A stretch of DNA of 64,000 nucleotides from MKSF01 sp037190225 (GTDB lineage Bacteria > Bacteroidota > Bacteroidia > Chitinophagales > Chitinophagaceae): positions 124,001-188,000 of the forward strand of contig JBBCJL010000003.1 in NCBI GenBank assembly GCA_037190225.1. Reading direction: 5' to 3'. Under the pieces are notes generated by a model. That model was not told where the DNA came from, ran no database searches, and saw nothing but the letters and a program-made list of their open reading frames with translations. Position numbers and translations under genes: made by a program. Below are positions 28,837 through 37,961 of this stretch, piece after piece; position 1 is the stretch's first letter, and each line of letters begins with the position of its first letter.

Positions 28837-30258
28837 ATGTTATTAGTATTACTCATTATAGTACCTGTCTTATTAGGAGCCCTTACCTTTACGGCCAGAG
28901 CCGAAGGGGTCGCCAGGAATGCAGGCCTGTTCTCCTCATTCATCAGCCTGATCCTGTCGGGGGTCGTTGCCAGCAATTACCTGAACGGGTCAGCCCAGGA
29001 TTTCTCGGCGAACTGGATGCCGGGACTGGGCGCTAAATTCGCGTTGAATGCCAATGGCACCGCTGTCCTGATGGTATTGCTGACTGCCATTGTATTTGTG
29101 CTGATCTTTTTGTCGCAACGTAATAAGCCCGTTGAAAATGAGCACCGCTTTTACGGCCTGATGCAATGGGCCCAGGCGGGACTGGCCGGTGTTTTCCTGG
29201 CGGATGACCTGCTGCTGTTCTATTTCTTCTGGGAGCTGGCACTGATACCCGTATATTTTCTTTGTTCTCAATGGGGCGGTGAAAAAAGGATCAGGGTCAC
29301 TTTCAAATTTTTCATCTATACATTCCTGGGCAGCCTGTTCATGTTGGGGGGCATCATCTACCTGTACACGCTCAATCCCAGCAGGTCATTCGACCTGACC
29401 AGCATGATGACTACGGGCAACGGGCTGAGCGCCTGCACGCAGCAGATCCTGTTCTGGGCGTTCTTTATCGCTTTCGCCATCAAAATGCCCGTCTTTCCTT
29501 TTCATACCTGGCAGCCGGACACCTATGAGCAGTCATCCACGCCCACCACGATCGTACTAAGCGCCCTGATGGTCAAAATGGGGCTTTTCGCCACGGTCAA
29601 ATGGGTGATCCCGGTATTCCCTCAGGGTGTGGCCTTCTGGACGGATACGGTCATCATCCTGAGCCTGGTCGGGCTGGTCTATGCTTCTTTGCTGGCCACT
29701 GTCCAGACAGATATCAAGCGCCTGATAGCCTATTCTTCCATAGCGCATATAGCCCTGATGAGCGTAGGTATCTTCGCGCATACGGACATCGCGCTGAACG
29801 GCCTGGTGGTACAGATGTTCAACCACGGCATCAACATCACGGGATTATGGCTGATCGTGCATATGATCGAAAAACGTTACGGAACCCGTAACCTGAAAGA
29901 GCTGGGAGGCCTGGCTAATAATGCCCCGAAGCTGACCATAGCCCTGGTGATCATTGCCTTTGCCAATATCGCACTACCGCTCACCAACGGGTTCGTAGGA
30001 GAGTTTATGCTGTTCCACGGCATTTTCCAGAGCGCCAACCCGCACCACATCGCCTATATGGTCATTGCCGGTCTCGGTGTGATACTGGGCGCTGTATATA
30101 CCCTGAATATGGTGCAGAAAGTCGCTTACGGGGATAAGCATACCGAGGGTGTGCAGGATGTTACCGGTAATGAATGGATCGCCCTGGTGGCCGTTATCGT
30201 TCTGATCATTACATTGGGTGTTTATCCCGGGCTGATCTACGGATTTTTACCTGCCTGA
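28837..30258 (+). CDS. nuoM: NADH-quinone oxidoreductase subunit M
   Basis: NuoM is the second antiporter-like subunit. The 473 aa show FFWELALIPVYFLCSQWG with the pump glutamate, KMPVFPFHTWQPDTYEQSSTP, and LIAYSSIAHIALMSVGIF. It lies 68 bases after nuoL. Confidence 0.96.
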   Translation: MLLVLLIIVPVLLGALTFTARAEGVARNAGLFSSFISLILSGVVASNYLNGSAQDFSANWMPGLGAKFALNANGTAVLMVLLTAIVFVLIFLSQRNKPVENEHRFYGLMQWAQAGLAGVFLADDLLLFYFFWELALIPVYFLCSQWGGEKRIRVTFKFFIYTFLGSLFMLGGIIYLYTLNPSRSFDLTSMMTTGNGLSACTQQILFWAFFIAFAIKMPVFPFHTWQPDTYEQSSTPTTIVLSALMVKMGLFATVKWVIPVFPQGVAFWTDTVIILSLVGLVYASLLATVQTDIKRLIAYSSIAHIALMSVGIFAHTDIALNGLVVQMFNHGINITGLWLIVHMIEKRYGTRNLKELGGLANNAPKLTIALVIIAFANIALPLTNGFVGEFMLFHGIFQSANPHHIAYMVIAGLGVILGAVYTLNMVQKVAYGDKHTEGVQDVTGNEWIALVAVIVLIITLGVYPGLIYGFLPA

Positions 30259-30338
30259 CAGGATGCCCGGTAAATATTTGGAAACTAAATTGTAAAAGAA
30301 AAAACAGGCCCTTCAGCAGGGTTGTATATAAATAGCGT

Positions 30339-31736
30339 ATGAAACCACTTATTGCTTCTGCATTATTCGGTATTTTAATGATGTTTGCCGCACTGACCGT
30401 AAAAGAAAGGCGTTCTTTCAGTGTATTTGCGCTGGTGCTGCTGGTATTGCTGACAGGCATTAATATCTGGGAGCTGGCAGAGACCCGGCAGGCGCTCAGC
30501 TCCAATAATATGGGCGGGGTGTATTTCTTTAAAAATATGGTTAAGGTGGATGCCTTCAATCTCTGGTTCAATACCCTGATGTCCGCGTTGACGCTGCTGT
30601 ATGTGGCGCTGATGCACAGGAATATAGAAAAGGTAGGCCTGCACGTGGGAGAATACTACGCCCTGATCTTCTTTATCCTCTCCGGCATCTACCTGATGAG
30701 CACCTTCAACAACCTGCTGATCCTCTTCCTGGGCATAGAGCTGATGTCTATTCCCCAGTATATCCTCGCGGGCAGCGACAAGCGGAACCTTAAATCTTCG
30801 GAAGCCTCCCTGAAATACTTCCTGATGGGCGCTTTCTCCACCGGCATCCTCCTGATGGGTATGGCATTATTATACGCAGCGCTCCGGACCTTCAATATCG
30901 AGCAGTTCAACTTTTCCCTGCTGGGCTCCAATACCATACTGGCCGTTGCAGGTATCATCCTGCTGATCATATCCTTCGGCTTCAAGGTTTCGGCTGCTCC
31001 CATGCACTTCTGGACCCCAGATGTGTATGATGGCGCACCCACGCCCTTCACGGCCTTTATGGCCACTATAGTGAAAGTAGCTATCTTCTTCGGTTTCCTG
31101 TCCATTTTCAAGAACGCGTTCTATACCCTGCAGGGCACCTGGGCGCTGGTGCTGGGCATCATAACCGCGCTCACCCTGATCATCGGCAACCTGACCGCCG
31201 TATTCCAGCAAAGCGTGAAGCGGATGCTGGCGTATTCCTCCATAGCGCAGGCGGGATTCATGCTGTTTGCCGTGATAGCCAGCAATGCCATGGCTTCCAA
31301 AGGCATCCTGATCTATGCGGTGGCCTATTCGGTGGCGACACTGGGCCTCTTTGCCGTGCTGGCCAAAATGAAGGATTATACCTACGATGGCTTTAACGGC
31401 CTTGCCAGAAGCCACCCTTACCTGGCCGCCACCGCCGCCGTCTTCCTGCTATCCCTGGCCGGCATCCCGGCAACCGCGGGATTCATGGCCAAATATTATA
31501 TGATAGCCGCCCTGGTAGAGGATGGCTATTTCATGTGGCTGGTCATCCTCGGCCTGCTGATGGCCGCAGTGAGCGTGTATTACTACTTCAAGGTGATCAT
31601 GGCGATGTACTTCAGGGAAGGCACCCCTGAGCTGGCCCATCCTGTGACCGTAGCGGACAAGGTCCTGCTGGGCGTATGCGTAGCGCTGGTGTTCGTTCTG
31701 GGCATTCTTCCGGATATGCTGCTGAGCTGTATTTAA
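30339..31736 (+). CDS. nuoN: NADH-quinone oxidoreductase subunit N
   Basis: NuoN is the third antiporter-like subunit. The 465 aa have about fourteen helices with LGIELMSIPQYILAGS, APMHFWTPDVYDGAPTPFTAFM and MLAYSSIAQAGFML. It closes the operon; I see no clear terminator before the accD promoter 45 bases downstream. Confidence 0.95.
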   Translation: MKPLIASALFGILMMFAALTVKERRSFSVFALVLLVLLTGINIWELAETRQALSSNNMGGVYFFKNMVKVDAFNLWFNTLMSALTLLYVALMHRNIEKVGLHVGEYYALIFFILSGIYLMSTFNNLLILFLGIELMSIPQYILAGSDKRNLKSSEASLKYFLMGAFSTGILLMGMALLYAALRTFNIEQFNFSLLGSNTILAVAGIILLIISFGFKVSAAPMHFWTPDVYDGAPTPFTAFMATIVKVAIFFGFLSIFKNAFYTLQGTWALVLGIITALTLIIGNLTAVFQQSVKRMLAYSSIAQAGFMLFAVIASNAMASKGILIYAVAYSVATLGLFAVLAKMKDYTYDGFNGLARSHPYLAATAAVFLLSLAGIPATAGFMAKYYMIAALVEDGYFMWLVILGLLMAAVSVYYYFKVIMAMYFREGTPELAHPVTVADKVLLGVCVALVFVLGILPDMLLSCI

Positions 31737-31780
31737 CAAACTTTATCTTGTTATAACATAACGTAAGTTAATAAAATTAT

Positions 31781-31788
31781 TATCTTTG
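31781..31788 (+). promoter_or_regulatory. -7 element of accD promoter
   Basis: TATCTTTG is an exact match to the -7 consensus, giving a start near 31795 and a leader of about 50 bases before accD. No TTG stands at the normal distance upstream. Confidence 0.55.
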
Positions 31789-31844
31789 TTACCCTGTTTT
31801 GACCTGTACGTTCAGGGCGGAGCAGGGTTTTAAAATAAAATATT

Positions 31845-32705
31845 ATGTCGACACTTTGGTTCAGAAGAAGCAATAAGGGTATCCAGACCGATACCAAGGA
31901 GAAAAAAGAAACCCCCGATGGGTTATGGCATAAATGCTCGGAATGCCGTACCACCATTACACAGCAGGAGCTGGCGGACAATATGTATATCTGTCCCAAA
32001 TGCGACTACCACAACAGGATCAATGCTAAAGAATATTTTGAGATATTATTTGACGATGGGGCCTTCACCGCGTTATTTGAAAACATCAAAGCCATTGATA
32101 AGCTGGGCTTCGTAGATGTGAAGCCCTATAAGGACAGGCTGGTAGCGGCGCAAAAGTCAACAGGCCTCGGTGATGCCATGACGGTAGGTGCCGGTAAGCT
32201 GGACGGCCGCGACCTGGTGATCGCCTGTATGAACTTCAATTTCATCGGCGGGTCTATGGGTTCCGTGGTAGGTGAAAAGATAGCCCGTGGCATAGACTAT
32301 GCCATACAGCACAAGCTGCCCTTTATGATCATCTCCAAGTCGGGGGGCGCGCGTATGATGGAATCTGCATTCTCCCTGATGCAGATGGCCAAAACCTCAG
32401 CCAAGCTTACGCAGCTATCCAAAGCCGGGCTGCCTTATATCTCCTTTATGACAGATCCCACTACCGGCGGCGTAACGGCATCTTTTGCCATGCTGGGCGA
32501 TATTAACATCGCTGAGCCTAAGGCCCTGATCGGCTTTGCGGGTCCGAGGGTCATTAAGGAAACGCTTAAAAAGGACCTGCCTCCGGGCTTCCAGCGTTCA
32601 GAATTCCTGCTGGAACATGGATTCCTGGATTTTGTGGTACACCGCAAAAACCTGAAGACAGAGCTCAGCCATTGCCTGACCTGGTTCATGGAAGGCAGGA
32701 AATAG
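31845..32705 (+). CDS. accD: Acetyl-CoA carboxylase carboxyltransferase subunit beta
   Basis: AccD is half of the carboxyltransferase that makes malonyl-CoA for fatty acid synthesis. The 286 aa begin with a four-cysteine zinc ribbon (HKCSECRTTI and YICPKCDYHN). The crotonase-like core follows with SGGARMMESAFSLMQMAKTSA, SFMTDPTTGGVTASFAMLGD and GFAGPRVI. The alpha subunit gene is not adjacent, which is common in this phylum. Confidence 0.96.
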   Translation: MSTLWFRRSNKGIQTDTKEKKETPDGLWHKCSECRTTITQQELADNMYICPKCDYHNRINAKEYFEILFDDGAFTALFENIKAIDKLGFVDVKPYKDRLVAAQKSTGLGDAMTVGAGKLDGRDLVIACMNFNFIGGSMGSVVGEKIARGIDYAIQHKLPFMIISKSGGARMMESAFSLMQMAKTSAKLTQLSKAGLPYISFMTDPTTGGVTASFAMLGDINIAEPKALIGFAGPRVIKETLKKDLPPGFQRSEFLLEHGFLDFVVHRKNLKTELSHCLTWFMEGRK

Positions 32706-32728
32706 ATACAAATCTTATACGATATAGA

Positions 32729-32751
32729 CGCCCGCTTGACAGCGGGCGTTT
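32729..32751 (+). terminator. Rho-independent terminator after accD
   Basis: Stem cgcccgct (32729-32736) pairs with agcgggcg (32741-32748) over a four-base loop and is followed by TTTGTT. It closes accD 24 bases after its stop. Confidence 0.85.
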
Positions 32752-32778
32752 GTTATACAGCCTTATCAGCCTTAAGGT

Positions 32779-33062
32779 TTATTTCCTGAAATGATATTCT
32801 TGGTCAATAACAATGCGCTGCGCCTTTCTTTCCGCTTCCCCGGCCCTCAGATCCACCCCGCCTGATCTTTCCGCTGGTGGTCTTGGGCAAATTCAACGAT
32901 ACGCGGCATTTTGTAAGGCCCCATATGAGGCCGTATATGCAAACAGGCTGTCCGCAGTCTGCTGTGACGCATCAAAACCCTTATTAAGGATAACGAACGC
33001 TTTTACCACAATCCCTCTACAGGAACAACGGCGTATTTCTGCATGGCCTCTCCAGCGATCCG
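32779..33062 (-). pseudogene. Decayed C-terminus of an AMP-forming acyl-CoA synthetase
   Basis: No single frame is intact. Reading the minus strand in order across frames gives consecutive pieces of an acyl-CoA synthetase C-terminal domain: AMQKYAVVPVEG, then GIVVKAFVILNKGFDAS, then GPYKMPRIVEF, then the catalytic-lysine motif LPKTTSGKIRR, then VDLRAGEAERKAQRIVIDQ, ending at the TAA in 32779-32781. At least four frameshifts separate the pieces, and everything before the C-terminal domain is missing, replaced by the gene starting at 33130. The order and content match the hinge and A10 lysine region of AMP-ligases, so this is a recent relic. Confidence 0.8.
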
Positions 33063-33101
33063 GATAAATAAAAACAATGGAAGGCTTGAATGATATTTGT
33101 T

Positions 33102-33109
33102 TACTTTTG
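33102..33109 (+). promoter_or_regulatory. -7 element for the type B T9SS gene
   Basis: TACTTTTG fits TAnnTTTG and is 20 bases before the ATG at 33130, implying a very short leader. Confidence 0.5.
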
Positions 33110-33129
33110 CGGTCAATCAATAACTGCAT

Positions 33130-35064
33130 ATGTTTAAAAAGTACTTTACAACACTCTTTTGCTGCATGGTATGGTTGCTTGTGCCGGAAGTACAGGCTTC
33201 CCACCTGGTAGGCGCCGATATTATCTACAAATGCCTGGGCAATGACCAATATGAGCTGACCTTCGTGCTGTACCAGGACTGCCTGACCTGGGAGCAACAG
33301 TCGGCCATCGGACAGGATGCGCCCCTGAAATTCGGCATCTTTACCGGCTCGGACAAAAGCCTTTTCTTCCATGAAGGCGCTATTTACGATTACACAGAAG
33401 AGTCTATCGTCAGTGAATTTACCAATGAGTGCATCAGCAATCTCCCGGCTACCTGCCTGCAGCAGCAATCCTTCAAGACCATCGTCACGCTGCCGCCGAA
33501 CAATACCGGCTACCGCGTCATCTACCAGAGATGCTGCAGGAACCAGAACATCACCAATATCATCTTTTCGGGAAATGTAGGCGTATCCTGCTTTGTGGAT
33601 ATCCCGCCAGCCCCATCCGGGAATTGTGTCAATAGCAGCGCGGTATTCAGGAACTTCCCGCCGCAGATCATTTGCCTGAACAACCCTTTCCGGTATGATT
33701 TCTCAGCAGCAGACCCGGACGGCGATTCCCTTAGCTACAGGCTATGCGATGCCTATCCCGGCGCATCACCGCAACGTCCCATCCCTGAAGGACACCAGAT
33801 GGAAGTCCCGCAAAACCCTATTGACTATATGCCTCCCTATTCCGCTGACAATCCTGTTACCGGCAATCCAGGCATTACCATTCACCCGGCAACCGGCATA
33901 CTCAGCGGCACGCCTTCCGAAGCCGGCCGCTATGTAGTGACCGTATGCGTGGACGAGTGGAGGAATGGCGTGGTCATCAATACCATATCCCGTGATATAC
34001 AGCTGACCATCACCAACTGCTCCAGGACCACCTACGCCGACATGCCCAGCTGGGGAACGGGGGACAAGGCGGATATTTACACCATTGAATGCCACTCCAA
34101 TACCGTGGCCTTCAGAAACACCAGCTACGGAGGCTTCTCTTACTTATGGAAATTCGGGTATGAGAATGCCACCTCCACGGAATTCGAGCCTACCCATACC
34201 TACCCCGATAAGGGTATCTATGAGGTAACCCTCATAGTCAACCCCGGCACTACCTGCGTGGACAGCATCAAAAAATGGGTGTATATCAATCCTTCCCTGG
34301 ATGTGGATTTTACAACAGACGGTAATCTATGCCCCGGCATACCGCTGCACTTCCGATCGGAGGTGTCTGCCAGGGGAGATTCGATTAAAACATATAACTG
34401 GTTCTTCGACAGGGCAGGGACATTCTCAGGTGCTCCGTCCGCTACCTTCACCTTCCCGGCTCCCGGGGGAGAGAAGCAGGTGACGCTTGTGACGGAATCC
34501 CATCTCGGGTGTGTGGACACCGTCTCCAAGATATTGCCCATAGATCATATCGAGGTATATGCGGGGTCAGATACGGTACTGGTAAAGAATTATCCCTACC
34601 GCTTCAATGGCAGGGGCGCAGAAAGCTACCGGTGGGAGCCTCAAACATACCTCAGCGATCCTTTCAGCCCCCGGCCAACGGCCATATTCCCCGATTCCGG
34701 AACCTATGTATATTATCTTCACGGCAATACTGCCTCAGGATGCGAGGATGTTGATACGGTCGTGATCCGGGTATCATTATATCCGCATATGTTCTTGCCT
34801 AACGCTTTTTCTCCCAACGGGGACGGCCTGAATGACATCCTGAAACCGGAGATCATAGGATATGCCCTGGTCAATACCTTTGAAGTTTTTGACAGGTACG
34901 GTCAGCTTGTGTACAAATCCGCCAACAATAACAATTTCGGCTGGGATGGTACCTACCTCGGCCGCCCCGCGGATATAGGGGTATATTTTTACAGGGTCAC
35001 CTATACCGATCCGTTCTCAGCAGAGCGGCACGTTAAAACCGGCGATGTTACGCTGGTACGGTAA
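33130..35064 (+). CDS. Gliding-motility-associated C-terminal (T9SS type B) PKD protein
   Basis: The 644-aa product has a signal peptide (TLFCCMVWLLVPEVQA) followed by SHLVGADIIYKCL, a common start among Bacteroidota surface proteins. A putative Ig-type domain is near residue 195 (FDFSAADPDGDSLSYRL-like, with NPGITIHPATGILSGTP). PKD-like segments follow (YLWKFGYENATSTEFEPTH; YNWFFDRAG). The C-terminus is the type B sorting domain (FLPNAFSPNGDGLNDIL, FDRYGQLVYKS, GWDGTY, GVYFYRVTY). It is therefore predicted to be exported by T9SS and kept at the surface. The binding target is unknown. Confidence 0.9.
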   Translation: MFKKYFTTLFCCMVWLLVPEVQASHLVGADIIYKCLGNDQYELTFVLYQDCLTWEQQSAIGQDAPLKFGIFTGSDKSLFFHEGAIYDYTEESIVSEFTNECISNLPATCLQQQSFKTIVTLPPNNTGYRVIYQRCCRNQNITNIIFSGNVGVSCFVDIPPAPSGNCVNSSAVFRNFPPQIICLNNPFRYDFSAADPDGDSLSYRLCDAYPGASPQRPIPEGHQMEVPQNPIDYMPPYSADNPVTGNPGITIHPATGILSGTPSEAGRYVVTVCVDEWRNGVVINTISRDIQLTITNCSRTTYADMPSWGTGDKADIYTIECHSNTVAFRNTSYGGFSYLWKFGYENATSTEFEPTHTYPDKGIYEVTLIVNPGTTCVDSIKKWVYINPSLDVDFTTDGNLCPGIPLHFRSEVSARGDSIKTYNWFFDRAGTFSGAPSATFTFPAPGGEKQVTLVTESHLGCVDTVSKILPIDHIEVYAGSDTVLVKNYPYRFNGRGAESYRWEPQTYLSDPFSPRPTAIFPDSGTYVYYLHGNTASGCEDVDTVVIRVSLYPHMFLPNAFSPNGDGLNDILKPEIIGYALVNTFEVFDRYGQLVYKSANNNNFGWDGTYLGRPADIGVYFYRVTYTDPFSAERHVKTGDVTLVR

Positions 35065-35086
35065 CCTTTATAAGTTTTAATTGTAA

Positions 35087-35123
35087 CAGGCCTGCGATAT
35101 ACCCGGTACAGACCGCAGGCCTG
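35087..35123 (+). terminator. Hairpin after the type B T9SS gene
   Basis: Stem caggcctgcg (35087-35096) pairs with cgcaggcctg (35114-35123) over a 17-base loop; TAGCTTTT follows. It is likely a terminator with an imperfect U tract. Confidence 0.6.
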
Positions 35124-35235
35124 TAGCTTTTCCACCCCGGAAAACCCGGTAAAACAATATCAGTCATTAACATTTCAAACAAGCTGACGGGCGTATCTTT
35201 ACAATCCGTTGCTACCGTTATAAACGGGTAATGAT

Positions 35236-35243
35236 TATATTTG
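35236..35243 (+). promoter_or_regulatory. -7 element for the 35275 gene
   Basis: TATATTTG matches TAnnTTTG and lies 31 bases before the ATG at 35275. A TTG at 35209-35211 is at a somewhat long spacing (24). Confidence 0.5.
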
Positions 35244-35274
35244 TATTCTAACCTGAAGCATAAAGAAAGAAACT

Positions 35275-35823
35275 ATGACATTTCCCAGATTTAAGAAGAA
35301 AACAACCCAGACTAAAAATAAGCATACGCTCAGGCGCCTGGTCAGATGCTCTGAACGCCATCTGAATTCGTCCTACTGCAATACTGAATCCGGTACTCCG
35401 AATGACAAGCAGGCGGTGCAGCTGACACAGAAGGATATCTCCAATATACTCATCGACATATCCATGAAAGAACTGTACAATCAAGGGGACAAAAGAGAGC
35501 TCAGGCTAGTAGAAGATATCCTGACTCCGAACAAGATAAAATTTTCAAACGAACAAAGCCTGGAATCCTATTGGGACATCATTACCAATTCGGGGTTTGT
35601 AAAGCCGAGCATTGGCTTTGGCAACAACGGTAAGGTAAGCCTGTCCAAGGCCGGCTTCGACCTTATGAACCAGTTCGGCAGCTATATGGACTTTTTAAGA
35701 GCGCAGGAGCCTCCCCGTGCCGGCAGCATACCCAATCCCCAGCTACAGCCGCCGGCCAACACGCCCCGGAAAGACCCCGGTAAAGAGCAGCCGGAAGAAG
35801 ATGGGGATTATTATGATGAATAG
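35275..35823 (+). CDS. Hypothetical protein, possible winged-helix core
   Basis: The 182-aa product is soluble, with a basic N-terminus rich in Lys and Arg (RFKKKTTQTKNKHTLRRLVR), a helical middle (LTQKDISNILIDISMKEL) and a segment FVKPSIGFGNNGKVSLSKAGFDLMNQFG that resembles the last strand and helix of small winged-helix proteins. The tail is Pro-rich and acidic (EQPEEDGDYYDE). I do not recognise a family with certainty. It is monocistronic and followed by a bidirectional hairpin. Confidence 0.65.
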   Translation: MTFPRFKKKTTQTKNKHTLRRLVRCSERHLNSSYCNTESGTPNDKQAVQLTQKDISNILIDISMKELYNQGDKRELRLVEDILTPNKIKFSNEQSLESYWDIITNSGFVKPSIGFGNNGKVSLSKAGFDLMNQFGSYMDFLRAQEPPRAGSIPNPQLQPPANTPRKDPGKEQPEEDGDYYDE

Positions 35824-36031
35824 GAAGAACAACGGACACCCCCCCTGCATGTGGAACAAAGCCATCCTGCGCGAAGGAAGGAGATGCTGCAGCTAAGCGG
35901 CAAACCGGTATAAGAGATGCACATCCGCCCGGAATCCGCCCGGAATACCCTGGTGACGAAAGCATTTTATAGCTCACACAAAGCTGGCGCTTCTCAGCGG
36001 GGCGCACCTGGAAGCAGCTAACCATAAAACT

Positions 36032-36064
36032 AAAAAGACCGGGAGATATACTCCCGGTCTTTTT
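36032..36064. terminator. Bidirectional terminator
   Basis: A 14-bp perfect stem (36032-36045 with 36051-36064, core agaccgggag) with A and T outer runs serves the plus-strand gene at 35275 and the minus-strand lipoprotein gene at 36094. The 35824-36031 stretch holds no recognisable gene. Confidence 0.92.
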
Positions 36065-36093
36065 ATATATCATAAATCCTGATAGCTCAGGAA

Positions 36094-36534
36094 CTATCTT
36101 TTCCGCATATGATAATACATCTGGTCCCTGGGCTTAGCGGCAGGCTCATAGACCCTGAGCCGCTCCCTCGTCAGCCTGTGGATCTCCCAGGTGTACATAT
36201 GCATGTTATCTGCCGTATCCCTTAAAGCTATGTTCAGCAGGGTGACCATATGGCCCGAATCATTCACCTCGCTCAGGCTCCAGCTGCCGGTCAGGTCTTC
36301 TCCCGTTTCATTATTATGCCAGGTAGTATGTCCGTTCTCATAGAAGGTAACGGCATACATCTTCCACCTGTGGATAACGCTCTGCCTGCCTGTCCAGGGA
36401 CCTTTGAGCACTTCGTCAAAAACCCAGGTGCCCGCCAGCTTTTCTTCCTTTCTGTCCAGGCGGTATTTGGTACAGGAAAGCAGGCAGCACGACAATAGGA
36501 TCCCGAGACAGGTAAATAAAAGTTTATGCTTCAT
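36094..36534 (-). CDS. Putative lipoprotein, lipocalin-like
   Basis: The 146-aa product starts with MKHKLLFTCLGILLSCCLLSC, a lipoprotein signal with the acylated cysteine in LLSC. The mature part shows LAGTWVFDEVLKGP, AVTFYENGHTTWHNN and GSWSLSE, the pattern of the lipocalin-like or copper-resistance-type small barrel families in Bacteroidota, but no function can be given. An upstream in-frame ATG at 36639 would put 35 odd residues before the signal peptide and is rejected. Confidence 0.72.
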   Translation of the reverse strand: MKHKLLFTCLGILLSCCLLSCTKYRLDRKEEKLAGTWVFDEVLKGPWTGRQSVIHRWKMYAVTFYENGHTTWHNNETGEDLTGSWSLSEVNDSGHMVTLLNIALRDTADNMHMYTWEIHRLTRERLRVYEPAAKPRDQMYYHMRKR

Positions 36535-36635
36535 ACACGAATCCGATTTGAGCATGATATATTTTTCCAAAAATGCGTTCCTGATAAAGTTACATAATTT
36601 TTCGCGTATATACCTTCCACTGCTGCACTGAACGA

Positions 36636-37946
36636 TCATCGCAGCAGCACATGCCTGTCCGCATCCAGTCTCAGCAGGATAAATATAAAGATGCTGAACG
36701 ACAACAGGGAGGTACCGCCATAGCTCAGCATCGGCAAGGTGATGCCGATCACGGGCGCCAGACCCATGGTCATAGAGAGGTTAATGGCAAAGTGGAAGAA
36801 CAGCACGGAAGCCACACAATAGGCGTATATCCTGCTGAAGCCGGACCGCTGCCGCTCCGCCAGGTGTATGATCCGCATCATCAGCGCCAGGTACAGCAGC
36901 ACCAGCACGGCGCTCCCAACAAACCCGAACTGCTCTCCTATCCCGCAAAAGATAAAATCCGTATGCTGCTCAGGCACATAGGAATACTTGGTCTGGGTGC
37001 CATTCAGGATACCCTTACCTATAAACCCGCCCGACCCGATGGCTATCTTACTCTGCCTTACATTATAATCCGCATCCTTCTTCGCTTTCCGGCCCGGTCG
37101 CTGGAACTCCTGCGGCACATCCTGCCCCAGCATGGAATAGATCCTTTCCACCTGGTAAGGCTGCATGACCTTTGTAAAAACGTAAGGCACCAGCACATTG
37201 CTGAAGAGCACGGAAAACAGCCACCCGCCGATCACGAAGATCAATACGATACGCTGCCGTATGATGGTGCGCCTGTACAGCAGCCCCACCAGGATAAAGA
37301 CAACGGTGATAATGATAAACAGCGGCAGCTGCTCGATCAGCAGGGTACCTAATACCAGCCCGACCATTGAAAAAGCCAGCACCAGGATGATATTGGGCAG
37401 CCCTTCCCGGTACATTGGCAAAAAGAACGCGAAGTACACAAGCGCCAGCCCAGTTTCATTCTGCAGGATAATGAGCATACAGGGCAGCAGCACGAGGGCA
37501 GCAGCTATTATCCGGTCCTTCAGCGTGTCAAACTTGGTATCACCTGCCGAAAGGAAGCGGCTTAAAGCCAGAGCCGTAAATATCTTACAGATTTCCCCCG
37601 GCTGGAAAGTAAAGCTGCCGAACTTGATAAAGCTGTGCGACCCCTTCACTTCCGAGGCGAAGACAAAGGTCAGCAGCAATAATATAATGCCCAGCAGGTA
37701 GCTGAAATAGGACACCGCGTAAAAGAACTTGCTATCTGTAAATACGATGATCATACCCAGGAACAGGGAAATGCCCAGCCAGGTAAGCTGCTTCATATGG
37801 CTCTTGGAGGCATCGAAGAACGGATCGCTGAAGCTGCTGTACTCGGAAGTGTACACAGCCATCACACCGATCAGGACGATGAAAATATACAGGAAAAAGG
37901 TAGTCCAGTCCAACCTGCTGCCCAATGATTTTCTGGCTAAGCTCAT
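36636..37946 (-). CDS. rodA: Rod shape-determining protein RodA
   Basis: RodA is the SEDS-family peptidoglycan glycosyltransferase of the elongasome. The 436 aa have about ten helices and the SEDS signatures: FTFQPGEICKIFTALALSRFL, YVPEQHTDFIFCGIGEQFGFVG and the terminal GIGEQ-to-GGTSLL region (MLSYGGTSLLSFS). It lies 15 bases after the class B penicillin-binding protein gene, its usual partner. Confidence 0.94.
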   Translation of the reverse strand: MSLARKSLGSRLDWTTFFLYIFIVLIGVMAVYTSEYSSFSDPFFDASKSHMKQLTWLGISLFLGMIIVFTDSKFFYAVSYFSYLLGIILLLLTFVFASEVKGSHSFIKFGSFTFQPGEICKIFTALALSRFLSAGDTKFDTLKDRIIAAALVLLPCMLIILQNETGLALVYFAFFLPMYREGLPNIILVLAFSMVGLVLGTLLIEQLPLFIIITVVFILVGLLYRRTIIRQRIVLIFVIGGWLFSVLFSNVLVPYVFTKVMQPYQVERIYSMLGQDVPQEFQRPGRKAKKDADYNVRQSKIAIGSGGFIGKGILNGTQTKYSYVPEQHTDFIFCGIGEQFGFVGSAVLVLLYLALMMRIIHLAERQRSGFSRIYAYCVASVLFFHFAINLSMTMGLAPVIGITLPMLSYGGTSLLSFSIFIFILLRLDADRHVLLR

Positions 37947-37961
37947 ATATATCTTTATTTT

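Noticed and set aside
32813..33067. Plus-strand 84-codon frame after accD
   Set aside because: The minus strand of the same stretch explains the sequence as an acyl-CoA synthetase relic.
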